Below, piece by piece: positions 1 through 13,127 of a stretch of 64,000 bases of DNA (the stretch's first letter is position 1; each line of letters starts with the position of its first letter). Origin of the DNA: Rhinopomastus cyanomelas (lineage: Eukaryota; Chordata; Aves; Bucerotiformes; Rhinopomastidae); the NCBI GenBank assembly GCA_013400115.1, contig VXBP01008918.1:1-64000 (forward strand). Direction: 5' to 3'. Below the pieces are notes generated by a model. That model was given only the letters and a program-made list of their open reading frames with translations, had not been told where the DNA came from and searched no databases. The position numbers and the translations under genes were made by a program.

Positions 1-41
1 TCCAGTCCCTAATGATTCTATGATTCTACAATTCTGTGAAT
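1..41 (+). mobile_element. CR1 3' tail, cut by window start
   Basis: The first bases are the last part of a plus-strand CR1. The 'tccctaatgattctatgatt' block matches the conserved CR1 3' end seen in full at 20.3 kb. Everything upstream lies outside the window. Confidence 0.75.
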
Positions 42-1027
42 TAAAGATGGTACTGGCAAGGGTAGCTTTGATAATGAATCACAGAGAATGGCTTCTATTT
101 AAGGAAAGATTTTATAAGCAAGGTTATTTAAATTTGGAAAAGAGATTACTAAGGATGGTATTACTGAAATGTGTAAAACTGTGAATGGCAGGGAGAAAGT
201 GATTTAGGAGCTGTTGTTCACCATTCATGACATAAAAGCCAGCAAGCACAGGTAAATTACCAGGCAGATGTGTAAATTGCCTTTCATATAATACATAATG
301 TAATTGTGTAAGTCATTGCTGCAGAATGTTTTGGATGCCAAATTACAAATCAGTTCAAAAAGCAATTACTTGAATGACTGAAGAAAGTCTTAACAAGAGC
401 TGTTAAATACAACAATGTGGGTATAACCCTAAAACCTCATGTTACCAAAGGGAGCCTTTGTTGAGAGAAATGCTTAACTAAGCTTTTGCTTTACCTGTCT
501 GCCACTGGAAAAATGCAGTCTTGATCACTACAGAGGATGAAATGTGAGCACTGTGGACATTGGTTCATCATTTGGGTAGTCTTATAATCCGTATTGCTTA
601 CCCCTGATGTCCCTTGAGAGCTGTGAGTGCAGAAACACGTGTACCCAAAACAGTCCTATGAAAGAGAGACTAGAGCAGTTGCAAGAGAAAATAAGAGAAG
701 CAGAACAAGAAAAGGATATTTTATTCACATCTATTTATGACTTTATCTCATTCAAAATGTAGATGTAATAAGCTCAAACCTTACAATGAATTTTAGATTC
801 TATAACATTCAATTAAAATTTGCAATAAAGTTAAAGCACAAAGGGATAAATTAGTTGTCACAACTCTTTTTATGGTGGCACACCTCTACATACTTCATTT
901 TAATTGGCAAATGAAGCATGTTGCAATAAAACTCCAAGGAGGGCTATTGTTCTATTTTTAATATGATATCACTCTACTCAGATGTGACACCTCTTGGCCA
1001 AAACACGTAACTCTAATTAGAAGCATA
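42..1027. other. Stretch without recognised element
   Basis: AT-rich sequence with no recognised repeat, RNA or exon. Around 661-725 there is a short open stretch rich in E, K and Q codons that would read like a coiled coil. It has no supporting context and is not called. Confidence 0.5.
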
Positions 1028-2255
1028 AAATCACAGTCATAAAATCATTTAGGTTGGAAAAGACCTTTAACACCAAGTCCACTGTCAGCTGCTGGCTCAT
1101 CTTCATCTGGCTGTTGACCCAACATCCCTAAGTCTTTGTCTGGCAGGCAGTATTCCAGCCACTCTTCTATAACTCTGTAGGATTGCATGGAGTTACTGCG
1201 ACCCAAGAGAAGGACCTGGCAATTGGCCTTGTTGAAACTCATACCATGGGCCTTGGTTAATCAATGTGGTCTGGCCAGATACCTCAATAGGGAACTATAT
1301 TCTTCCAACCCTCAAGAAGACCAACATATCCAACATGGTGTCATCTGCAAACTTACTGAAGGTGCATTGATCCCCTTATCCATATAATTCATAAAGTTAT
1401 TAAACAGAACAGGCCCTGGTACTGAGCCCTGAGGATCGCCACTTCTAACTGGCCACCTACTAGGTTTAGCTCCATTCACTATTGCTCTTTGGCCTTGGCC
1501 AGCCAGCCAGTTGTTTTACCCATTGAGTTGTACAGCTGTCCAACCCATGACCAGAATGTAGTGGGGAACTATGTCAAAGGCTTAACCGAAGTCCAGCTTT
1601 TATCTCATCCACTAGACATATCACCTTGTTACAGAAGATCATAGAATCATAGAAACATTAGGGGTTGGAAGGGACCTCGATCAGCCTATTCAGGCAAGAC
1701 TTGCTATTCACAAAGGCATACTGACTGAGCCTGATCACTTCATTGTCTTGTACATGCCTCATGATAGCACTCAAGATTATCTGCTTCATAATTTTCCCTG
1801 GCATTGAGGTCAGGATAACAGGCCTGTAGTTCCCAGATCTTTCTTCTGGTCCTTCTTGTAGACTAACATCACATTAGCTAATGTCCAGTAACTGGCACCT
1901 TACTGGTTAGACAGGACTGCTGGTAAATAATTGAAAGTGTTTTGGTGAGCACTTTCACCAGCTCCCTCAGCATCCTTGGTTAGATCCTTGGAGGAGTTCT
2001 GCTGACTTCCCACCTTATTTCTCCAAGGACTGAAAACGATCATTTCCTGTTTGCTGTACCCAAGATGGCCTCCAACATTCACAGCACAAGTCCTTACCTT
2101 CTCAACCAGACACAAGTGTAGCAGGAAGCCTTCCCTAGCTGGCTCACTCACCAGCTGTGTCAGAAGATAGCTTCCATGCAGCCTAGGAACCTCCAGGACT
2201 GTTTCTTCTCTGCTATATTAGATTTCCAGAAGATGCCTGGTAAGTTTAAATAGAG
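1028..2255 (-). mobile_element. CR1 LINE, ORF2 EN-RT remnant with 3' tail
   Basis: Read on the minus strand, the element runs from endonuclease (about 2255 to 2020), across an internal deletion, into reverse transcriptase (about 1990 to 1380) and ends in a CR1 tail near 1028. The EN piece keeps the family pattern around 'VGGHLGYS', but the catalytic S-D-H is degraded to S-K-Q. The RT piece keeps the region before the catalytic palm, with many stops and frameshifts. CR1 retroposes by target-primed reverse transcription and is usually 5' truncated, as here. A second CR1 tail is inserted at 1641-1682. The element is dead. Confidence 0.85.
1641..1682 (-). mobile_element. Short CR1 tail nested inside older CR1
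   Basis: A block of about 42 bp with the typical minus-strand CR1 3' end ('atagaatcatagaaacatta') interrupts the RT region of the surrounding CR1. Sequence on either side rejoins the CR1 RT pattern. GATC at 1637-1640 recurs at 1679-1682, consistent with a 4-bp target duplication, although so short a match could be chance. Confidence 0.65.
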
Positions 2256-3859
2256 GTAAATACATCCTTCTTTTTCCTTTTTCTTTTTTTTCAGCAGAAG
2301 GAAGGGAAGCACTTTCTTTTTCAATGCTATTTTATTTCCATTTAAAAGAAAAGTCTTTGAATACATTCCTTGTAATCAGGTATTTTTAAGGGCTACAGCC
2401 AGCACTGAGAAAGTGAAGCTTTGGAGTATTTTCTCATTATGTTTCCTTCTCCTTTTGAACACTGTAGAAAGAAACCCTTCTTTTTCAGTCATTTCTTTAG
2501 TGACCTTTGTCACCAGCATTCAAACCGAGCTTAAGACTTTCTGTGAGGGTTTGTGCCATTCTTTCACAGAAGACTCTGATATAAACACTAAGGAGAAGCT
2601 TTAATTGATATGCTTAAAATAATTAGAAAGCAACAGAGCTCAGCGGGGCTGTTTAGGACTAAAGGCTAACAAGGAACCAAATCCCCAGACAACTATGTGA
2701 TCATTAGGAAAACTCAGAGATGAAACATAACATTTTTGAGAGCTAAGATGGGTGATTCAAAGTATTCCAAAGAAAATAATGAAAAAGAAGTAATTTTGCA
2801 GAAACAGTGCTCTGGAAGTGAAGCAGAATTTTTGCCTCTGTGAGCATATATGTACTCTATGTAGAGTATAGTGTTTTAATATTCTTTATGGCTGTGACAG
2901 TCTTTACAGGTAGTTACTTCAGACATTCTTGTGAAGCTCTTATACGTAGTACTTAAAGAGCCATACCCTGCTTTCCTAAGAGATGATTCATTATTTTGTT
3001 TTTAATGGAGTGATTTATTTACCATAATAGAAAAATAGTCACTTATTCAGCTGATAACATCAGAGTGGTAGGAACAAGCTTACTAACTCTTTGAAATAGC
3101 TGAAAAATCATTTGGGGTGAAGTCCACCTGTAAGTCACTCCTGATTCTTCTGCTTAGAATATGGCTATTGCTACAGTCTCTCCAGTTTGTCCCTCACATT
3201 ATGAAAGAAGATCAGGACTTCTCTCCCCTCAGCCTCCCCTCAAATGAGACCAAAAAGGTGTTGTCTGCTCCAGAGTTTAGAATAAGTATCATTCAATTTG
3301 TAAATACATTAGTGCACGTTTTAGAAAGGAAATATGTGTATTAAACAGCGAGCTGACAATCTACAACTATAGCTGGTTTGTCCTGCTATGGCTTCTAGTC
3401 ATTTTCATTTTTTTCTGGTCCCAGGCAGAAGCAAAATAATTTTGCAGACAGTTTGCTTTCTTTACATTTTACTACTTTTCTGTGTAATAAATCTACATTC
3501 AGTAACCCACTGTTATCAATTAAAGAGCAGCATTTTTCTAGTGTGGGAACTTGCTATAGAGTCTCCTTAAATTCTTAAGATAACAATAATTAGATATCCA
3601 TAACTAGAAGATATTCTTCATTGGTGACATGGATTAGAGTTGTGTTGGTCACTAGATGAATGACTGAGGCTCACATTAACCTCTCTCCCTTCCTAAGAGA
3701 AAGGGAATAAGGGAGAGTGCATAAGGGAGACATATACAGATTGGAAAAGAGAACTAAAGCTTCTTTAATTATAACGGTAACAATAAAAATAAATGAAATA
3801 TATTCAAGTATATACCAGATGAAGTATATCCCAGTCCTCTGATGGTATTTATCCAAGTG
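2256..3859. other. Stretch without recognised element
   Basis: No repeat family or exon recognised. It contains pyrimidine-rich stretches near 2265-2300. Short open frames here lack any family signature. Confidence 0.45.
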
Positions 3860-4260
3860 TCACCACCAATGCTGTGGGCAAATGCTAGGAAAGTCCCAGA
3901 TTGGTCTCAGTGGCAGATGGGACCAGATTCAGGACATGGATTCAGGAATGCACAGGCTGGACTTGAAGGCAGTCCTCCTTGGATGCCAGCTGTTGCAGAG
4001 CCTGACCCTTGTGATCCCTCCATTTTTTATCCAATATATGTTCTATGGGATGGAACACCCTGCTGATAAGTATAGGCTCAACTGTCCTGCCTATTACTGT
4101 CTGCATGTGCAGACTCTCACTGCACCCCAGGGCGGTACATAAGATTAGCAGTGACCTTGGTTCTCATGGGATCAAGTGTGAGCAAGAGCCTTTCCATATC
4201 CCAATCCATGGCAGTGCTGTGAACATGCACTGTGCACAAACACACAGCTGAAGAAAGTGC
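3860..4260 (+). mobile_element. Degraded endogenous retrovirus LTR-like segment
   Basis: The block around 4035-4110 (a 'ttctatgggatggaacaccc' segment followed by a 'caactgtcctgcc' segment) and the 'cagtgaccttggttctcatg' block near 4150 resemble a common avian ERV LTR arrangement. Three short overlapping open frames here reflect raised GC rather than coding. No clear TG...CA ends or target duplication were found, so limits are approximate. An unrelated old repeat is the alternative. Confidence 0.45.
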
Positions 4261-5184
4261 ATTTAGAAGACACTGAGCTGAGAAGTAAAATCACAAAACA
4301 GAATTAATTCTTTTCTAGTTCAAACTAGGACAATTAGCTTTTGTGTTTTTGCTGGTGATGCAAGAACTATATGAATGTAGTATCAGGTACCCATGCTAAT
4401 GACACTAACTGGGCTGCACACTATGACTCTACCAGTGTATGCATGTAGAGGACAGTACTGTTTGTGTGGCATAACTGTAGTGGGCAAGATGTATCCAGCA
4501 CCCAATTTACTGAACATGAACTGTGGATCCAGGCAAAGCAGAACTTGTGATTAAGGGTTTGAGGAGAGGGAAAACTGGGACATAGGAAAAGGAGTGGGCT
4601 ATTTGATTTCCACATAACAATGCTTTCCTAACTGATGTGGAACTCATATTCCTATAATGAATAATGGTGTGTCTTCCTTAGTAACATTTTCCTTTGTTTA
4701 GTGAAAGACAGTACAGGCATTTTCTTCTTTCATCTGCTTTTTACAGCAGTAGCAGTGGTAGCCCTGACTAACCTATCCTTTTAAGGATGACTTTCTACAA
4801 CTTTCTGAAAAGTTATAATTCAATAACCTGTTATTGTAAAAATGGGTGAAATAAGACTTAATGTGATTTTTCACCAGTGTTAACTGATATTGTTATGATC
4901 CCCGACAGAATAAGGAACAAGAGGAAACTTATTTTACAAGAACTTGAGCATTACCCAAATAACCTATGGTAAGGAAAAGTCAGACACAAATTTTTTATGT
5001 ATTTTTTAAATAGAAAGGTATTCTTATCACTAAAATTATTTGTGTGGATCAGTGATTTATAAGAAGAAAGCGGTACATGAAGTTTTGGAGTAAAATGCAA
5101 GTCTTTGAAATACATAAAACTATAGATATTAAATGAGAGTGTGGGTGAGGTTGTGAGGAACCATAGAGGAATCTAATGTGGTTC
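4261..5184. other. Stretch without recognised element
   Basis: AT-rich sequence. Nothing recognisable as a gene, RNA or repeat. Confidence 0.45.
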
Positions 5185-5876
5185 AGCAAGAGCCAGTGTG
5201 GGGTTTTGCGTTAAGGAGGAAAAACCCCATGCAACAGAATAGCTTAGTAGACTTGTTGGAGAGTAGTCTTGAAGAGAAAGATATTGGAGTCCTGGTAGAC
5301 ATAAGTCTTATTGCCAAGAAGACCAATAGTATTCTAGGGTGCATTAAGAAGCATGTGACCAGTAGAGAGGTCATCTTTCCTTTCTACTCTGCCCTGGTGA
5401 GGCAACATCTAAAGTGTAGCTCTGGGCTCCCCAGTTCAACGAGACAGGAACTACTGAAGATAGTCCAGCAGAGATCAATGAATATGACTGCAGGCCTGGA
5501 GCATCTCTCTTATGAGGAAAGATGGAGAGAGCTGGGACTGTCCAGCTTGGAAAAGAATGAGAGGAGACCTGACCTATGCCTATGAATATCTGAAGGGTGG
5601 CTGTGGCGAGGATGGTGCCAGACTGTTTCCAGTTGTGCCCAGTGATGGGACAAGGAGCACTGGGAACAAGATGGAACACAAGAAGTTTCATTTAGAAATA
5701 AGGAAAAACTTCCTTAGAGTAAGAGTGACAAAGCCCTGGAACAGGCTCTCTAGAGAGGATGTGAAACCTCCTTCTCTGGAGATGGTCAAAACCTGTCTGT
5801 TTTAGACAATCCTGCTTTAGCTCCTGTTGGAGCTGATTTTGAGGTCCCTTCCAACTGTGACCATTCTGTGAATCAG
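5185..5876 (+). mobile_element. CR1 LINE, 3' end of ORF2 and tail
   Basis: An open stretch of 135 codons (5178-5585) reads as the C-terminal part of CR1 ORF2. It contains the 'GVLVD' block, 'AKKTNSILG', 'FYSALVRQHLK', 'LEHLSYEERWRELGL' and 'SSLEKNERR'. Coding continues after a frameshift near 5560 into the 'YLKGGCGEDGARLF' block. The element ends in 'aggtcccttccaactgtgac' and a reduced tail. It lacks the EN and the RT catalytic palm, as expected for a 5'-truncated insertion. Confidence 0.88.
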
Positions 5877-6036
5877 TGAAAATAAGCAATGTTTTCTGTC
5901 ATTTCTGAATCAAACTTTATAGTGTAGAGAAACATAATGTTGCAGTTTGAAAGTTACCAAAATTTTCAAATCTGTAGATATGCACTTTCATGAAGAAAAA
6001 GGCGTATTATGCTTTAAGAAGATTGTCGCACTAACC

Positions 6037-6790
6037 TGTCCTGGGGGTTGGGGATAAAAGTTGCCATCTTGAGCTCTGCACGTGGCCAGGGACATGCAGA
6101 CTGTCACTGCCATCTTTGATCCACTGATCAGCAGGAAGTGAGACTGTCATTTCTGCCACTGAGAAAAAGTTGGAGATGCTCAAGTATCAGGGAGAGAAGG
6201 AGCCTTAGGAGAGACATCTGAGAATTTCTTCATGCTTATCTGAACTGTCTGTTCTGAGGGAAGCAGAAAGACTCAAGAATCCTCAGACCTTGGGCAAGGA
6301 AGAGAGACAGGTTTCTTTTTGAAAGCACGTCTTCTGCATTGAGGAATGTAGTTCCAGGTGCTAAGGAATCAGGCCTGTCTGATTAGCCTTTTGCTGGAGA
6401 AGCTATGCTGAAGAACTGAAGAGTTTTCCAGTCTGGATGGCCGAGGGTTCGGCATCTGAAGACAAAAGTAGGTGACATATGATATGGGGGCCTGAAGGGT
6501 CTCTCCGAATGAATAGAAAAGAGGATGGTTGTACCCCTCTTTGTTTGGCTGACATGTTCTTTCCCCAAGTCTTTAATGTAAAAAACCCAAAGACCAATAC
6601 AATAGTGATCTCCCATCGTATTTTTCTCAGGATATGTGATGACATTTGTGACAGTTCCTAGTCTGTGGGCATTAACTTGCTTTACCTTTTCTTTTTGCTA
6701 TATACAGTTACAGAGTTAATAAACCCTTTTCTGTTTTTCCTAAGCTATCCATTGGCAAATTCTATCCAAGATTTCATTGAGACCACACAT
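6037..6790 (+). mobile_element. ERV LTR, family B, plus orientation
   Basis: This segment aligns by eye along its length with the reverse complement of 18.08-19.2 kb. Shared blocks include the 'gcacgtggccagg' segment (near 6080), 'gatcagcaggaag', 'catttctgccactgag', 'tttttctcagga' with 'atgtgatg', and 'cagttacagagttaataaac' (near 6705-6724). AATAAA at 6718-6723 sits where an LTR polyadenylation signal would be, with a short U5-like tail after it. The start at TG (6037) is a guess, and no target duplication was found. No retroviral coding sequence flanks it, so it looks like a solo LTR or a fragment. Confidence 0.6.
6718..6723 (+). promoter_or_regulatory. LTR polyadenylation signal AATAAA
   Basis: AATAAA inside the motif shared by both family-B LTR copies. 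The same hexamer occurs on the minus strand at 18201-18206 in the other copy. Confidence 0.55.
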
Positions 6791-8449
6791 ATCTATCCTA
6801 GATCACTTTCAGAAGTTCAAATGAAATCAGATAGAATTTTTTAAGCATTTATTGGTAACAGATATTCAGAACAATCCCAGATTTAGGATGAGCTAGAGAG
6901 CTTCCTCCATTTATTTATGAGCACTTGGTAGTGGAAGAAAGAAAAAGACTCATCTAAAGGCAAATCTGAACCAATAATGAGAAAAGATAGGTTTAAGTAA
7001 TGGAGAAACAATTGCTGCATCTGTTTTTGTACTCAGTTAATCCCAGTTAACTTGGTTACACAGAGTTGTGTGGGTACAAAGCACAAAATTAATGTGATAT
7101 AAAGTTGGCATATCCTGCCTGTGAGAGATGTTATTACTTATCACATACTGGCAGCTCACACTAATAGTAAAACAGCAGCTGATTCTGGTGATACAGCATC
7201 AAGACACTGTCTACTGAATGTGCCTGAGAAAGTGGAAGCTTTGCTGTTAGTACCGTCCTTTCATGACTACAGTTTTCTTCATAGGGTATACCCTTACCCA
7301 TGTTTAAGCGTAGTAATCCAGGAGATAAAACATCTTGTTTTCAGTAAGAAAACATATTTTTAAATGTTTAAGAAACTGAGAACTGGAAGTGTCTGTAATA
7401 TTTACTTATTTTAATAATATTGGCAGAGATACCACATTTTACAAATGCTTTAAGGATCAGTGTAAACACTTGTCATTGAGGAACTAGAACAGAATTAACA
7501 TCAGGTTACTGAAATTTGCCTTATTGTCCCCCAGGGAGAAATGTTATGACCACCAGTTAGGATACTTGCAAAAAGCAATGAAAGAAGATTCATCTTGTAG
7601 AACTGTAGGCCTGTGTGTCTGGGGATTGGTAATAAAAATTTCAGCTACTCAGTGAAAATAAAGTGAGGTCAATAACACTCAGAGAAAAAGAGTGGTGTAC
7701 TGGGCAGCAAATGAAATGCTTGCATTCACTTTTAATTTCAGCCACATTATGTTATAGACTTTGCATTCATCAGAATGTAAACTGAGAAGATATCATTCCC
7801 TCTGCTGGAAAGAATGGCAAAAGAATATTGCGTGGAATTTTGTATATTAAATATCCCAACTTACGACCCAATTTACTAGCCCTATTTGCTAAACTCCAAA
7901 ATTAAATTAAATTCTGAGACTATTCCAGCTAGTAGAAATGAGTCTACATCTTCCTGGTTTTGTTCTGAACTAAAACTAAACATAAAGGACGTGAGCAGAG
8001 GATGTTCTGAACTGATATATGCATCACGTTATGGCTATGATAGTGTTGCCAGGGTGCTGATCTAGTGAGATCTGTAAGGTACAAACCTTCCAAATCCTTG
8101 GAAAACTTCTCTCAACAAACTAGTTTCTTCCTTGCTTTACTAATTGGTGCAAGCCATTAAAATAGAATGAAAACAACATTAAAAAATATCTGAGACTTGC
8201 AAAGTACCTGCTATGTGGTTCAACAGCAAAGTGCATTATTCCTTGGATTAGCTGTACTTTAGGGAAACTGATCTTCCTTTCTCCTGCCCAATGTGTGCCT
8301 GCATAGCTGAAGAGTGAGAGATATTTCTTCAAAGTGTGAATTAATACCTTCAGGTCTTCTAAAATTAATCCTGGACCATATTTATACAAACATAAATTTA
8401 TAATAGCGTGAGGAATAAGAATCTAAAACATCTCTCCCTCATTCCCTTC
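6791..8449. other. Stretch without recognised element
   Basis: No repeat or exon recognised. Open frames are short and without family features. Confidence 0.45.
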
Positions 8450-8900
8450 TTATGAGGCTGACCTTACTCAACACTCTTCTACACCCTCCCTATTAATGGA
8501 CCCACCCACAAGAGACAGCCATTCGTGAACTTCTCCAGCACAGATCTTTCCCACAGGCTGGTTTCTTCATGAACTCCTCCAGCATCAGTCCATGCCACAG
8601 TGTGCAGTCTTTCAGCAATCAGCATGGTTCCCCCATGAGGTCCAAGTCCTGCCAGTAAACCTGCTCTGGCATGGTCACCTCTCCACAGACCACAGTTTGT
8701 GCCAGGAGCCTGTTCCTTTGCCTAATTCCCATGGGGTGACAGGCTCCTTTGGTCATCCACCTGCTCTGACATGGGGTTCCCCCTACATGCAGCAGTAGGT
8801 AGAACTGCTTCACTTTTAACATCCATGGGCTGTAGAGAATGCCCTGCCTCACTACTGTCCTCATCACAGGCTGCAGTGGAATGTAAAACACTGACTGCTA
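8450..8900. mobile_element. Old ERV-like avian interspersed repeat
   Basis: The segment has higher GC than its surroundings and is built of loosely repeated units that pair a 'cctgctctg' or 'ctccagca' block with 'catggg' or 'ccacaggctg' blocks (for example near 8537, 8582, 8660, 8760, 8825 and 8868). I associate this arrangement with a degenerate avian LTR-retrotransposon sequence that recurs in bird genomes, but I cannot name the family. The 60-90 codon frames on both strands are by-products of composition. Confidence 0.45.
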
Positions 8901-11900
8901 GAATTATGAATCTACTAAATGAAATGAATAAGGAAGGTGAAGATTTATGTGAACAATTCAATACTTTAGAGTAGAAAAGGATACCAAATCACTTTTATGA
9001 AGAAGCGCAAGTTAATTTGACCTCATATTAAACACAGAAAGATTGAAGGATTCTGGGGAAAGAAAATAAAAATACCTTACCAGGTGATGTGATTAAGTTT
9101 TAGTAGCAGCACCTAAACTCCAGTTATATTAATAAGTTGCCATATTAAAGGAGAAAAAATGTTGAAGTAGAGTCTCCCGCACAATTTTCTAGTCATAATC
9201 CTCACAATTTATTCTAGAGATTGAATAATACTTCATAAAATGTACTGATTAACAGAGGTTATGTAGTAATAGAAAAAGCACTTGTAGAGTATCAAGCTAA
9301 ATAAGATTGGGTTACCAGCCTCATCTAAATATTGATATGATTAAAGCATTAAGGTGAGTGTGATTTTAAAATGATACATTGGAAAGATGGAAAAATGTTG
9401 TAAAGTGTTTTAAACTGAATTGACAAGCTTTACAATCCTAGGATGTGCCTGTGTGTTTTCAGTATTTTATCGAGAAGCAATTGAAAATTAAAAGTTTGCT
9501 TTCGGTGAAAACACCTCATTACTGTTCTAACTGTCCCATGCAAAAATGTATCTCTGGGCAGGGAGATGCTTTTCTTTCTATTTTTATATAAGTCCGTGGA
9601 AAGAACTACAGTATTTACAACCATTTAGATTCCTAATTGCTGATATGTAGTAGCACTTAGTACGTGATTTAGAGTATCATGGTGTTGATTAAAAACATAT
9701 ATTTCCCAATGAGAAGTAAATGAGAATATTTTTGAAAAGGCAATACTTAGAAAATTACAGCTGGCAAATTATGAACCCATTCCAATTCTCATTAAACTAG
9801 ATGGCCATGGATTGGGCCCAAAATAAGGCTAATCAAAGTAAAAGCAAAGTTGATTACAAAGGACTGTAATGATATGTTTGTATTAATTTAGGGGGACTTT
9901 GCAGACAATTGGACAATAACACTCTGGGCAAAATTTAAAACGTTAGCGATTTTGAATATGTGATTTTGAGACTCAAAGCTATTGAAATCTGTTTTATATT
10001 CCTTGAAGTCTAGACTGCACAGAAATGCATTTTCTTTATTCTCTGTACAACCTCTTGAATATTTGCTGCAGCAGAAAATGCCTTTTTCATGAAAATCAAA
10101 TATAAGGCTATTCTGTTGTTATTGTCAGTTTGTTTTCTTTTGAGTAAACCACCTAAGAGGTTCGAGTTAGCAATGCTTGGCATTTCCAACCAATATTTAA
10201 TTACATTTAATAGAGCAGTTCCTTCTCTTGGTCAAATCCCATGTTTTGCTGGAAGGAGGTGATGTACATATCTACCACAAAGCTGATGTTTCTGTCCCTG
10301 TGATTGCTCTGAACAAGTCTATTTTCCTCTTAAGGCAACTGGATTCCCCTGCAAGGCTGATAACTGTATCTGGCATCTAGAAACATACACAAAGTCTTAT
10401 ATGTCTAGTCCAGTCTTACAGCTAGATTTTCTGGTTATGCCTCTTTTTGACTGCAGCAGAAATAAGTGCTATGAGAGACTTGAAGCTAGTTGCAAGCCCT
10501 TCGTTTCTTATTCCAGTGGTTTGACTGGTGAACTAATAGCTGAACTGATTTACAGTCAATTCCTATGTGGCAAAGCAGCCACGTGTCAGAGGGAAAACTA
10601 GCCTATGATTAGTTGTAAACTTTATCAGGGTATAAAAGCCATATCTCATTGCCTGCAGCTGTATTAAATAGTGGATTAGATGTACAGCTAGTATGTGCCT
10701 GGTACACAAAACAGCTAAGGAATTTGGGAGAATGTGAATTACATGTGATAAGGCAGTAGAACCAAGGTCTGGGATTTGTTTTTACTTCTTCAGGTAAAAC
10801 ATTGTGTTCTCCTTTCCCTATTTTATTTAGCCTGTCTGGGCAAGAGTGATGCTGTTCCTTGCTTCAGCATAAAGATAAAAATAGGCTGATAAAATTAAAT
10901 TAATACCTAAAAAGGCAATATGTAAATCTGAAGTTTTATTCTCTCAAAAGAGTAAGAAGCAGCATTCTGAACTTTCACCTAAGTAGAAGTTCCACCTCTT
11001 TGAAGATATTTACATCGTCACACTTTGTCCATTTAATCCTTTTAGTTGTCTTACAAGTCTGAATATACTTAATGGTTCTGGAAGGTATTAGGACAAGCTG
11101 TGCCATAAACAATCTGTCTTCTGGACAAGACTCATAAAGTTCAGGCTTCATGATGAAAAGATGTTGAAACCATGGTTACATCTATCAGTCACAGATGGTT
11201 CTCAGTAGGGCTAATTAAAAGAGAATAATTTGAAACTGTGAATGTATTTTGTCATAACAGCTAAACATGAAATAGAAGGCTGACAGAGTAAACGTTTTGT
11301 AAGAATACTTCCAGTTCTTGACAGCTGCTAATAAATTAATTGGGAGCAGGTAAGACACTTTCCAATGGTAACTGTTTCCACCTTGATTCAGCAAAAGAAG
11401 TTTAGCCAATTCTGTAAAATAGAAAAAGTCTCAAGTCTTTTCATAGTCTCCATTTTGAGTGCAAATCTTAAGTCATAGCTGGGCATTGATCCAGGCAATA
11501 AACTTTTATCTAACAGAAAAACTCTTTTAAGATAGATAAGTTGTTCTAGAAACTTGTGATATCTCCTTCCGGATACATCTATCAAGAACAGTGCAGAATA
11601 TCAGTAGTGATACATGATTTTATGTGAACTGGTTTGTTTGTTTGATTTGAGACCTTACGCTACTTAAACAAATGAAAATCCCCTTTAAAAGTACCATATA
11701 TAAAGTCTGTGAAAGAACTAATGTTCAATGAGATTTTGGTAGTTCACTGAACTAAGACAATTGAAATTATTTTCATGACTCTTCCAAAAAGGAATTTCTT
11801 TAATTTTGATGAGAACGTTTTATCCTATAAAGCTTTTCTTAATTAGTTTGATAAAACATATAATCTCCTTTTTTCATTATTTACTGAATTAACATGCTTA

Positions 11901-13100
11901 TTACCATTTTTATTACAAGCATTTATTGACTTTTTCATAAAGGCAGCTTGCTGCAAATTCCTTGCATACAGAAATGTTAATTTATCATATCAAACTCACC
12001 TAGAAATTACAGTTGTACATTTTATACTTTCAATTTCATGTAATGTCCTATGCTCCTGGCATTAATGAACATTTGAGCACAAGCACCTGTCATTTAAGTG
12101 GTTCCTACAAATAAATAACTTGAGGTCACATGAACTGAGACTGTGATAGAAGATAAAGCAAGTAAATAGTGAATAAGGCATGGCAAGACTTAATGTGCTC
12201 TAACCACTTAGCAAGTGTACGTACTACAGACTCTTATATCACTTTCCCATGGAACGTATTCATACAGCATCATTCTGATGCAGTAGGCTATTAGGCTATT
12301 ACCTATGTGTTTTATATACCATTTTACTTTTGTAAAAACATGCTACTTAGACCTCAGCGTAAAACATGGCACATCACTGTATGTGAACAACTTTGTGGTT
12401 CTGAAATGCATAAATCAAAACAGGGGATCTTGGTAAGCTCTTTTGATTACTGGAAAAAAACCCACTCTGATTGGCATTCAAGTATCTCAAGGTCACCCTT
12501 AAAAATATTCTGGAAGAGTGAGTAACTCATACAGTAGAATAACAGTCACTTATGAGGGAGTACTGTTTCTTTGTGTTAACCACAGTGCTGTCTACAGACA
12601 GGATGTTTTTGTAAGCAGTATAGAAAAGACAGAGCATTCTCTTCACTTGAACATCGTCATGAAGAAGAAAATGTTTGGAAAGGAGGAAGTATTTCAATTA
12701 GATGTGAAAATAAGGTTAAAAGTAGCATTTGACCATTGCAAGTCCTTGGTAACACAATTTTAATTCTTTGACTTATACCACTCTGTTTTCTAGAAATTGA
12801 TTAAAAAGAAGTGTTTCAGAGAGCAACTAATCCAGCTAAGTCAGCTTCCTCTGGTTGACTATTTATAAATGTAATACCCTGTAAACGAAAATAGGAGTGT
12901 AAATAGACTAAATTTGTGTGCAAATAAAGATCCTCTTCGTAAACCCAAGTATTAAAAGGTTTCAAGAGGTCTCTGATTTGCAGTAAATATCAGATCAATA
13001 ACTCAAAATGAGGAAGTTTTCATATAAAATTCCAAGACTTAAAAAGGCCAGAAAACATGCACATTTTTAAAGCCATTTTTAAGATTTTTATTATAGCTCG
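8901..13100. other. Stretch without recognised element
   Basis: About 4.2 kb of AT-rich sequence in which no CR1, LTR, DNA transposon, RNA gene or exon could be recognised. A short direct repeat of 'taggctatt' occurs near 12286-12300. Confidence 0.45.
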
Positions 13101-13127
13101 TTTTATTTATTTATTTATTTTTATTTT
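13101..13127. repeat. (ATTT)n simple repeat
   Basis: Run of TTTA/ATTT tetranucleotide units, slightly interrupted. Confidence 0.9.

Noticed and set aside
661..725. Possible coiled-coil coding piece
   Set aside because: Only about 20 codons, no splice sites judged convincing, no neighbours.
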